Below are positions 46,859 to 54,567 of a stretch of 64,000 bases of DNA, in pieces. The position numbers and the translations under genes were made by a program. Under the pieces are notes generated by a model that saw nothing but the letters and a program-made list of their open reading frames with translations, was not told where the DNA came from and made no database searches. Source of the DNA: Opitutaceae bacterium (GTDB lineage: Bacteria > Verrucomicrobiota > Verrucomicrobiia > Opitutales > Opitutaceae); assembly GCA_003151495.1 (NCBI GenBank), contig PLXR01000147.1:1-64000 (forward strand). The letters are read 5' to 3'. Within the stretch, counting starts at the first letter, position 1; every line of letters begins with the position of its first letter.

Positions 46859-49054
46859 CTAGAGGAGCTCGCCCTGGAGGCTGTCGCCGCCCTTGGGAGG
46901 CGGGCTTATTCCGAGGAACCTGCCGTAGCGCTCGATCCAGTCGTCGAGCTTCCCGATGTAATGGTCGGGATCATAGGGCGCGGACACGGGATCGTGGAGC
47001 GCCACGGGCCTCGCACGCTGCCAGTCGTTCGTACGGCCCTTCTGCTTCGGGGTGATGTAGTAGGTCACACGGTCCCCCATCCTCGGCCGCGGCGTCATCT
47101 GGAGCGCCGCCTCGGAGGAGGCCCGGCGCGGCTTCCCGCCGCCCTCGATGAAGCGGAGGTAGGCGTCGGGGTTCATGGAGAGGACCTCTCCCTTGGCGAT
47201 CTCCGAGACCGGGAGCGACCGGTCCCCTATCCTTCGCCTGTAGTCCTCCAGGAGCCCGGCCGGCGAGGTCGCCGTGGCGCCGAGGAGGTAGTGGATCAGG
47301 GAGTCCGTCAGCTTCTTCAGGAAGGGCTCGACGCCCCTCGACCGGAGGGCGCTCCCGCGCAGGATCACCCGTCCCGACTCGTAGAGCGCGTAATTCTTCG
47401 CCTTGTAGCAGAACATCGCGTCGTAGCGCCCATCGAACTCGAGGTCTATCCCGGGGGGCAGGATCGGGACCACAAGGGCAAGGAGGTCCTCCGGCCTGTC
47501 GAAGTGGCGGTCCGAGGAGAGGTAGATCCCGTCGGTGTCGGCCTCGAGGATCTGGCAGCCGTGGCGGCCGAACTCGTCGATCAGCTTCTGGAGGAGCTCC
47601 CGGCCGCGGCGGGTCACCTCGGCGGCGAGGTCGCCGTCCCCGAAGCGGGCCCCGGAGAACCCGAGGTATCCGTAGAAGGAGTTGATGAGGATCTTGGTGG
47701 TCGCCTGGCGCGCCTTGGCCTCCGCCCGCTCGTCCTCAGTGGGCGCCGTCCTTGCGAGCTGCTTGTACCTGAGGCGGTACTCCAGGAGGTGCCGGAGGAG
47801 CGGGATGAACACCCCGAGGGAGTCGTCCGAGGGGTTCCTGCCGATGTTCAGGAGCAGGCTCGGGTAGAGCGACGCCACGTCGAAGTGGAGCACGTGGCGG
47901 AACACCCCCTCGTTGAAGCTTCGCGTGTAGCCCCCGTCGAAGGGCCGGATCTCGGGCGGCTGCGGGCAGGACTCCCTCGCGTGGTAGTACTCCTCGAGGA
48001 AGAGGAGGTCTATCTTCACGGTCGTCCCCCGCAGTGTCGCCTCCTGGAGCGGGATCGGGAAGGCGCGCGCCTGCTCGAAGTACGTCGGCAGGAGGAGGTC
48101 GCCGAGGCCCTCCGTCTCCCTGAGGTCGTCCTCGAGGTAGGCGCAGAAGCGTGAGCGGTCGCTGACGAAGGCCTCCGCGATCCTGCTCCCCTCGATGTAG
48201 GTGCGCTCCCCGCGGTCCTCGTCGGTGATCCCGAAGTGGAGCGCGACCTCCTTGAGCCCGTAGGAATTGAGCTCGCGGGCCGAGATGTCGTTGAGCAGCG
48301 CGAGCAGGTAGGTGTCGATGACGGCCCGGCCCGGCAGGTCGCAGCGCGGGAAGTCGATCCAGCGCTCCGCGACCTTGAGGCGGCTGCTCCGAAAGGTCGC
48401 CCTCTGCCCGAAGCGCCCCCACGCGCAGGGAACCCTGCGCAACCGGCACCGCAGCCTCAGGTAGTCCAGGTCGAACTTGAAGATGTTGTGGCCCTCGATG
48501 ACGTCGGGGTCCCGGGAGGCGAGCTCCTCGTTGAAGGCCTGGAGGAGCCTCTTCTCGGCCGCGTCCGTGTCGTCCTCGAGGAGGAGCAGGCGGTTCACGC
48601 CCCCGGTGCGCATCCCGATAGCAAGCACCCTGTCCGCAGGCCGCTCCGCATTGCTGAAGGCCCCGTCGCCCGAGCCGGTCTCGATGTCGACCTGGCAGCG
48701 CCTGAGCCTGGCGAAGGCCAGGTCGCCAAAGAGCCTCGCGCGGTGCTGGAGGAGGAACTGGCTCTCGAGAGGCCGTATCGCGTCGATCGCCGTCGAGCTC
48801 GAGTCGCGGGCTGCCCTGAGCAACCCCTCAAATGCCTCAAGGCTCGACGCCCTGGCCAGCGTTCCCAGGACCGCGCCGCCCTTGAGCTTTTCGAGCTCGA
48901 TCCCGGGAAGGGGCGCCGCGGAGGGGTTCGCCGAGAGCCAGGCGAACGGCTCGAAGGGCATCTCCCTCTCGACCCTACTCCCGCCCTGGTCCGCAAGGGA
49001 TACCCGCGCCTTCCCCTCGCCGTCTATCCAGACGCCACAGAGCGTGCCGTCCAT
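46859..49054 (-). CDS. B-family DNA polymerase with 3'-5' exonuclease
   Basis: Exo motifs CQVDIETGSG, EGHNIFKFDLDYLRL, AYLEDDLRE; polymerase motifs DVASLYPSLLL (A), KILINSFYGYLGF (B), ADTDGIYL (C), KNYALYE. Confidence 0.93.
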   Translation of the reverse strand: MDGTLCGVWIDGEGKARVSLADQGGSRVEREMPFEPFAWLSANPSAAPLPGIELEKLKGGAVLGTLARASSLEAFEGLLRAARDSSSTAIDAIRPLESQFLLQHRARLFGDLAFARLRRCQVDIETGSGDGAFSNAERPADRVLAIGMRTGGVNRLLLLEDDTDAAEKRLLQAFNEELASRDPDVIEGHNIFKFDLDYLRLRCRLRRVPCAWGRFGQRATFRSSRLKVAERWIDFPRCDLPGRAVIDTYLLALLNDISARELNSYGLKEVALHFGITDEDRGERTYIEGSRIAEAFVSDRSRFCAYLEDDLRETEGLGDLLLPTYFEQARAFPIPLQEATLRGTTVKIDLLFLEEYYHARESCPQPPEIRPFDGGYTRSFNEGVFRHVLHFDVASLYPSLLLNIGRNPSDDSLGVFIPLLRHLLEYRLRYKQLARTAPTEDERAEAKARQATTKILINSFYGYLGFSGARFGDGDLAAEVTRRGRELLQKLIDEFGRHGCQILEADTDGIYLSSDRHFDRPEDLLALVVPILPPGIDLEFDGRYDAMFCYKAKNYALYESGRVILRGSALRSRGVEPFLKKLTDSLIHYLLGATATSPAGLLEDYRRRIGDRSLPVSEIAKGEVLSMNPDAYLRFIEGGGKPRRASSEAALQMTPRPRMGDRVTYYITPKQKGRTNDWQRARPVALHDPVSAPYDPDHYIGKLDDWIERYGRFLGISPPPKGGDSLQGELL

Positions 49055-49068
49055 AGCCAGCCGCCCGG

Positions 49069-49410
49069 TCAGAACGGCCGGACGACGGCCATCGCCACCG
49101 CGGTGATCGCGAGGACGAAGGCGACCAGCATGAGCAGGTCGGCCTGCGCGCGGCGCCGGTAGGCAAGGCCCGCCATCGCCGAGAGCCCGAGCCAGCAGAC
49201 GAACTTCACGATCACCCAGCCCGGGAACCCGAGGTGGAGGCGGTGCAGCATGCCGAAGCCCGACACCAGGATCAGGAGTGCGGCGACCCCGGTGATCATG
49301 AGGACCCGCTTGCGGGTCTCGGCCGGCGCCGCGAAGGCGTAGAACGTGTAGCCCATGAGCACGAGGACCGAGCTCACGTGCAATACGAGGTAGGTGTTGA
49401 GGGATATCAA
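49069..49410 (-). CDS. Small integral membrane protein
   Basis: 113 aa, hydrophobic segments (TYLVLHVSSVLVLMGYTFYAFAAP, RVLMITGVAALLILVSGFGML, VIVKFVCWLGLSAMAGLAY, LLMLVAFVLAITAVAMAV). Confidence 0.8.
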   Translation of the reverse strand: MISLNTYLVLHVSSVLVLMGYTFYAFAAPAETRKRVLMITGVAALLILVSGFGMLHRLHLGFPGWVIVKFVCWLGLSAMAGLAYRRRAQADLLMLVAFVLAITAVAMAVVRPF

Positions 49411-49652
49411 GTTAGGCTGGTAGGAAAAGGATAGACACCCCGCCTGTGCCGTATGCCCAAAGGCTCAGGACCTTTTCATGTCAAGGTGGGCGCCTCCGTC
49501 ACGTTGTTTGCTTTCCGGTTTACGGCCTAGCAGCTCACGCGGCGGGTTTGGCTCCCGTAATGTTTCCAAGGCAAAGAGCGGTTATTGAAAGCACCTCGAA
49601 CACTGCAGGGTGTCTGTCCTTGAGTCTGGGTGAAGCCGGCCCACCGTCAAGT

Positions 49653-50927
49653 ATGCCCTTGCGCATTCTACTGGCGGCCATCGGCAGCTCCGGCGACGTG
49701 CACCCCGTGATCGACCTTGGCAGGGCGCTGAAAGCCCGGGGGCACCGCGTCACCCTCGCGACGAACGAGCACTTTGCCGCCCAGGTGGGGGCAAACGGGC
49801 TCGACTTCGTCCCGCTCGGCACGGCCGTGGAGGCTGAGACCCTCATGCGGGACCCGAGGCTCTGGCACCCCACCCGGGGATTCCCGGCGATCATCGAGCG
49901 GGCGATAGTGCCGAACATCAGCCGACTCTACCGGATCGTCGAGGCGCACCGGGGCCCCGACTGCGTCGTGGCGGCCACGACGCTATGCCTGGGTGCCCGC
50001 GTGGCCCAGGAGCGGCTCGGGGTTCCGACGGCGACCCTCCACCTCCAGCCGAGCGTCATCCGCAGCCACATCGACAACGGCCGCCTCGGCGGGGTCACCA
50101 TGGGCCCGGGAATGCCGAGGATCGTGAAGCGGGCGCTCTTCTGGGCCATGGACACGTTCTTCGTGGAGCGCCTGATCGGCCCGGGGCTCAACTCATTCCG
50201 TGCGACGCTGGGGCTTGCCCCGGTCCGGGGGATCTTCGGCCCCTACCTCCACTCGCCCCAGCTTGTCCTTTGCCTCTTCCCCGACTGGTTTGCCGCGCCG
50301 CAGGCCGACTGGCCCCCGAACACCCACACGACGGGATTCCTCCTCCATGACGACGGGGGCCTCCCGGAGGCGCACGCCGAGGCGGACCGGTTCCTGGACG
50401 AAGGCCCTGCCCCGCTCCTCGTCACCCCGGGTTCGGCGGCGACGGACCGAGCGAGGTTCTTCCGGAACACCGTGGCGGCATGCGAGGCGAGCGGGCTTCG
50501 CGCCATGCTGGTCACGAACCACCCGGACCAGCTCCCGCCCGACCTGCCGCCGGGAATCAGGGCCTTCCCCTACCTTCCCTTTAGCCGGGTCCTTCCCCGC
50601 TGCGCCGGGATCGTGTACCACGGGGGCGTCGGGACCCTGGCCCAGGCGTTGAGGGCGGGCGTGCCCCAGCTTGTCGTCGCGAACACCTTCGACCAACCCG
50701 ACAATGGGCGCCGGGTCGAACTCATGGGACTGGGGTTCGCCACCACTGCGGGGGCCTACGGCAGGGGACGGGCGATCCGGGAGGTCGCAAGGCTCGTGGG
50801 CTCGGAGGCGATCCGGCGCCGGTGCCGGGAATTTGCCCCGAGGGTGGACGCGGCCGCCGCGGCGGGCCGGGCCTGCTCACTCATCGAGGGACTGGCACCC
50901 GCCGGGCCGGGGTCCAGGGCCGCCTAA
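49653..50927 (+). CDS. UDP-glycosyltransferase-like (GT1) protein
   Basis: MPLRILLAAIGSSGDVHPVIDLGRALKARGHRVTLATNEHFAAQVGANGLDFVPLG...FPYLPFSRVLPRCAGIVYHGGVGTLAQALRAGVPQLVVANTFDQPDNGRRVELMGLG. Confidence 0.9.
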   Translation: MPLRILLAAIGSSGDVHPVIDLGRALKARGHRVTLATNEHFAAQVGANGLDFVPLGTAVEAETLMRDPRLWHPTRGFPAIIERAIVPNISRLYRIVEAHRGPDCVVAATTLCLGARVAQERLGVPTATLHLQPSVIRSHIDNGRLGGVTMGPGMPRIVKRALFWAMDTFFVERLIGPGLNSFRATLGLAPVRGIFGPYLHSPQLVLCLFPDWFAAPQADWPPNTHTTGFLLHDDGGLPEAHAEADRFLDEGPAPLLVTPGSAATDRARFFRNTVAACEASGLRAMLVTNHPDQLPPDLPPGIRAFPYLPFSRVLPRCAGIVYHGGVGTLAQALRAGVPQLVVANTFDQPDNGRRVELMGLGFATTAGAYGRGRAIREVARLVGSEAIRRRCREFAPRVDAAAAAGRACSLIEGLAPAGPGSRAA

Positions 50928-51021
50928 ACGGTTTGCCCGTCGGCCGCGCCTCCCCCAGCTTTACGGGCCAGGCTCAGGCCCCATCAGCCCCCCCCTCGAT
51001 GAACAAAACCTCCCCGGCCCC

Positions 51022-51567
51022 ATGAGCCTGCCCACCCGAGCGGAGGCAAACGCACTCCTGGAGGAGCACGTCCGCGACGAGTACCAGCGCCACCACGCCC
51101 TCATGGTGGCCACGGCAATGGAGGGATATGCGGGGACCCTCGGAGGAGACCCCCACCTGTGGCACGTGACCGGGCTGCTGCACGACCTGGACTTCGAGGA
51201 GTTCCCGGACCTCCACCCCGCGGAGAGCATCAAGTGGTTCAGGCAGTGGAGCTATCCGGAGGAGCTGATCCATGCGGTTGAGGCCCATGCCTATGGCTAC
51301 CACGGATACACCACCCTGCCGGGCACCCAGCTCGCCGCCGGGCTCCTCGCCTGCGATGAGATCAGCGGAATATTCTACGCCTACCGAAAGCTCAACCCGG
51401 TCCGCTACGGCGAGATGAAGGCCAGCTCAATAAAGAAGAAGCTGAGGGAACCCTCCTTCGCGGCCAAGGTCGACCGCAGTGCGATCCTCCTCGGCTGCGA
51501 GCACTTGGGAGTCCCGATCGACGATCACGTGACGAATTTGATAGGGTTCTTCGCCCCGCTGCCCTGA
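51022..51567 (+). CDS. HD-domain (HDIG-type) protein
   Basis: EYQRHHALMVATAMEGYAGTLGGDPHLWHVTGLLHDLDFEEFPDLHPAESIKWFRQWSYPEELIHAVEAHAYGYHG. Confidence 0.85.
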   Translation: MSLPTRAEANALLEEHVRDEYQRHHALMVATAMEGYAGTLGGDPHLWHVTGLLHDLDFEEFPDLHPAESIKWFRQWSYPEELIHAVEAHAYGYHGYTTLPGTQLAAGLLACDEISGIFYAYRKLNPVRYGEMKASSIKKKLREPSFAAKVDRSAILLGCEHLGVPIDDHVTNLIGFFAPLP

Positions 51568-51627
51568 GCCAGCGGCCGCGATGGAGATTTGCCGAAACGT
51601 AAGGGCGATTTCGCGGTCCAAGATACC

Positions 51628-52077
51628 ATGAAGTACCTGATCATCCTGGTCCTGGGCGTGGCCCTTGGAATCTATGTCGACCGCTACCAGCTGCGCTGGC
51701 CGGAGCTCACGCGGCCCGTTTCGAGCGAGCACGGGGCTGCCGTGAGGGACGGGCTCGACGACAAGCTCCATCAGTGGCGCCTCACCCCTGACGACATCCG
51801 CCAGGACCTGGCCCGCACCGGCCAGGTCGTCAGAAACCAGGCGAGCAACGTCGGCGAGAAGATGTCCGATGCGAGGATCGTCGCGGTGGTGAAGTCCAAG
51901 TACATCCTCGACCGCGACCTGTCCGCGGTTGAGATCCACGTCTCCGCCCACGACGGCCGGGTGGCGCTCGAGGGAACCGTGGACACCCCGGACCTCGTCG
52001 GGCGCGCGGTGGCCCTCGCTCTCGACACGGGCGGCGTCTCGGGCGTCGACTCGAAGCTCGTGATCCCAAAGACCTGA
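51628..52077 (+). CDS. BON-domain protein with N-terminal TM
   Basis: MKYLIILVLGVALGIYVDRY...SDARIVAVVKSKYILDRDLSAVEIHVSAHDGRVALEGTVDTPDLVGRAVALALDTGGVSGVDSKLVI. Confidence 0.85.
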   Translation: MKYLIILVLGVALGIYVDRYQLRWPELTRPVSSEHGAAVRDGLDDKLHQWRLTPDDIRQDLARTGQVVRNQASNVGEKMSDARIVAVVKSKYILDRDLSAVEIHVSAHDGRVALEGTVDTPDLVGRAVALALDTGGVSGVDSKLVIPKT

Positions 52078-52095
52078 GGGCCCGGACCCGGGCCC
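52078..52095. terminator. GC hairpin GGGCCCGGACCCGGGCCC between convergent genes
   Basis: Perfect dyad exactly filling the gap between stop 52077 (+) and stop 52099 (-). Confidence 0.45.
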
Positions 52096-52098
52096 AAG

Positions 52099-53019
52099 TT
52101 AGTGCGCATGCCGGCCCCCGTGTGCCGGATGATCCGCCGTCCCGAGGTATTCTTGGAGAAATTCGAGTATCACCGGGCGCAGGTCCCGGGGAAGGGGCTT
52201 GTCGTCCCAGGAGGTGAAGGTCATCGAGTGACCCACATGTTCCAGCAGGACCAACTCGTGCGGCACTCCCATGGACGCTAGGTCCTCGTCCATGTATATG
52301 GCCTGATGGTACTCGATCAGCGGATCGTCCTTGCCCTGGACAATCAGGACCGGCGGGGCCGTCCGCTTCAGGTGATTCATGGGCTGGAACAGGGCGATCT
52401 GGGCCAGGGCAGGCCGGACTCCCGCCATCCCGAGCGGCAGGGCTTGCAGCTGCTTCCGGACGAGGGGGTACCTCATGGCGTCGTAGCCGCCGTAGAAATC
52501 AACGACTGCGCTCACCGCGCTCGGGACTCCGGGATACGGTCCCGGGGGTTCAAATCCCGCTTCGCCTTCGGTGAACCCGACCATCGAGGCCAGGTAGCCG
52601 CCCCCCGAGCTTCCCCCTATCGCGATTCGCGACGGGTCGATGTGGTATTGGGACGCGTGGGTCCGCAGAAAGCGCACAGCATTCTTGCAGTCGAGGATTG
52701 GAAGCACCCGGAATGGAGTGTCCAGGGTCCAGTCAATGGCGGCGCAGGCGTAGCCCGCCTCCACCAAGACCCGGCATTCCTCGCGGAGATAGTCGCTGTC
52801 CTTCGTGCCCCCGTTGCCGTGGACCCAAACCACGGCGGGTGAAGGTCGGTCGCCCGGCGCCCGCCGCGGAAGGTAGAGATCCAGCTTCTCGGCGCGTGTC
52901 GGCTCCAGGTAGGTCAGGTCCCTCACAACCTCGAATGTCCCCTGAGGTTCCGTCCCGGCCGCGCGCGACAAACCAAGGAGGAGGGCCGAAAAGCCCAGCA
53001 ATCGTGTCGTGATGCGCAT
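52099..53019 (-). CDS. Exported alpha/beta hydrolase (carboxylesterase/BD-FAE-like)
   Basis: Signal peptide; AVVWVHGNGGTKDSDYLREECRVLVEAGYACAAIDW...IAIGGSSGGGYLASMVGF (GxSxG), VLIVQGKDDPLIEYHQA, HVGHSM. Confidence 0.9.
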   Translation of the reverse strand: MRITTRLLGFSALLLGLSRAAGTEPQGTFEVVRDLTYLEPTRAEKLDLYLPRRAPGDRPSPAVVWVHGNGGTKDSDYLREECRVLVEAGYACAAIDWTLDTPFRVLPILDCKNAVRFLRTHASQYHIDPSRIAIGGSSGGGYLASMVGFTEGEAGFEPPGPYPGVPSAVSAVVDFYGGYDAMRYPLVRKQLQALPLGMAGVRPALAQIALFQPMNHLKRTAPPVLIVQGKDDPLIEYHQAIYMDEDLASMGVPHELVLLEHVGHSMTFTSWDDKPLPRDLRPVILEFLQEYLGTADHPAHGGRHAH

Positions 53020-53131
53020 GGAGTCTTGGCCGGGTCGGTCCAGCACATGACAACCGCGGTTCTCCAATCCGCCATCGCCCCCGCGAAATCGCGGCGCCGG
53101 CCGTCCGACTACAGCCTCTGGACCGGAGAAC

Positions 53132-53719
53132 TCATGACTTCCCGACGTCCTCCGGGTGGACGGGCCAGTAGCCCTCGTGCACCTTGAGGCCCTCGGCCTC
53201 CATGAGCGGCCCGAGGACCTTCATCCCCGGGGCGATGCGGCGGAGAATCTCGTGGCTTGTGAGGGGATCCGGGTCGGCCGGAAGGCCCATCACCTGGATG
53301 AAGGGCGCCTCCGAGACGCCGTAGACCACTCGTCCGATCCCCGAGAAGCAGATCGCCCCGCAGCACATTGCGCAAGGCTCCGTGCTCGTGTACAGGGTGG
53401 ACTTGGCGAACGTCGCCCGGTCGATCTTGGGGCTGAATGCGGAGATCAGCCCCGTCTCGGCGTGCTTCGTGATGTCGCCCGTGGAGTGGACGCAGTTGGA
53501 GAACTCGGCCAGGACCTTTCCGTCCTTCACCAGGAGCGCCCCGAACGGTCCGCCGCCGTGGGTCGTCGCGAATTGGGCGAGCTCATAGGCCCTGGCCATG
53601 TAGACCTTGTCCTCGGCGGTGCATCCGGGATCGTCGGGGGCGCCCGCCGGAAATCCGCCGAATGCAGTCGAGCCAAGAAAAAGGGGCAGCAGGATCCGGC
53701 GAAAAAGCGCAAGGTTCAT
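53132..53719 (-). CDS. Nucleoside/guanine deaminase-like protein with signal peptide
   Basis: MNLALFRRILLPLFLGSTAFGGFPAGAPDDPGC then HAETGLISAF...STEPCAMCCGAICFSGIGRVVYG (HAE, PCxxC zinc motif). Confidence 0.9.
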   Translation of the reverse strand: MNLALFRRILLPLFLGSTAFGGFPAGAPDDPGCTAEDKVYMARAYELAQFATTHGGGPFGALLVKDGKVLAEFSNCVHSTGDITKHAETGLISAFSPKIDRATFAKSTLYTSTEPCAMCCGAICFSGIGRVVYGVSEAPFIQVMGLPADPDPLTSHEILRRIAPGMKVLGPLMEAEGLKVHEGYWPVHPEDVGKS

Positions 53720-53830
53720 GGCGCCCATGCCGCAAGAAATATGCCATCCGGGGGACAGGTGGGGGGCGCCGCGTCCCCCGGGGACCACTCCGCCCTCGCA
53801 GTCCCGCGGGCGCCATCCCATCCTGGGGCC

Positions 53831-54493
53831 GTGAGTTCCGCCGCCCAAGGGGCCGCAGCGGCGGTCCGCCGCCGCGCGATCCTGACTGTCGCCCTTCTCG
53901 TCCTCCCCGGATGCGCCCAGGTCAATCAGACCGTCGCCACCTCCCCTGTAGCGCTGGCGGCGGCCATGGAGTCGGAGATGACCGTCCAGGCTTTCGACCA
54001 CGCGGTTCTCGCAAAGGCGATCTTCGAGGAATCCAACCGGGTGCGCTTGGCCCACGGCGTGCGCGCGCTTGCGCCGATCGCGGCGCTGGACGCCGCGGCG
54101 GACGAGCAGGCTGCATACCTGGCGCTCGCGCTCCGATCGGGGCACGACAACCCGCTCCAGCACGAGCGCAATGTCGCCGAGCGCGCCGAGAGCGCGGGGC
54201 TTTACGATTCCCCGTTCGCGGGTGCGAACCCGGCCCGTGCACGACTGGCCGAGAACGCGATCATGATGCCCGCGCGGAGGCCGCCGGGGTCCTCCGAGAG
54301 CGGCTACACTTACCGGACCTATGCCGCATTTCTCGTGGAGGGCTGGATGAATTCCCCCGATCACCGCGCCAGCCTGCTCAATCCCGGCTTTGCCTACCTC
54401 GGGTGCGCGGCCCGACTCGGCCGGGGTTTCGCGGCCGGCGACTACCGGGTGTTCGCGACGCAGGTGTTCTTCCAGCCGCTCTCCGGACCCTGA
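53831..54493 (+). CDS. CAP (SCP) domain lipoprotein
   Basis: RRRAILTVALLVLPGCAQ lipobox; FEESNRVRLAHGVRALAPIAALDAAADEQAAYLA...HDNPLQHERNVAERAESAG...ARLAENAIM...FLVEGWMNSPDHRASLLNPGFAYLGCAA. Confidence 0.82.
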   Translation: MSSAAQGAAAAVRRRAILTVALLVLPGCAQVNQTVATSPVALAAAMESEMTVQAFDHAVLAKAIFEESNRVRLAHGVRALAPIAALDAAADEQAAYLALALRSGHDNPLQHERNVAERAESAGLYDSPFAGANPARARLAENAIMMPARRPPGSSESGYTYRTYAAFLVEGWMNSPDHRASLLNPGFAYLGCAARLGRGFAAGDYRVFATQVFFQPLSGP

Positions 54494-54567
54494 GGGCCGA
54501 CTGCAAACCGATAGATTTTCCCTGCCCCCGCTGATTTGGACTCGCAAGGCATCAGCTTGTCTGGAAT

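Noticed and set aside
46961-48154. 397-aa plus-strand ORF
   Set aside because: Antisense to the B-family polymerase.
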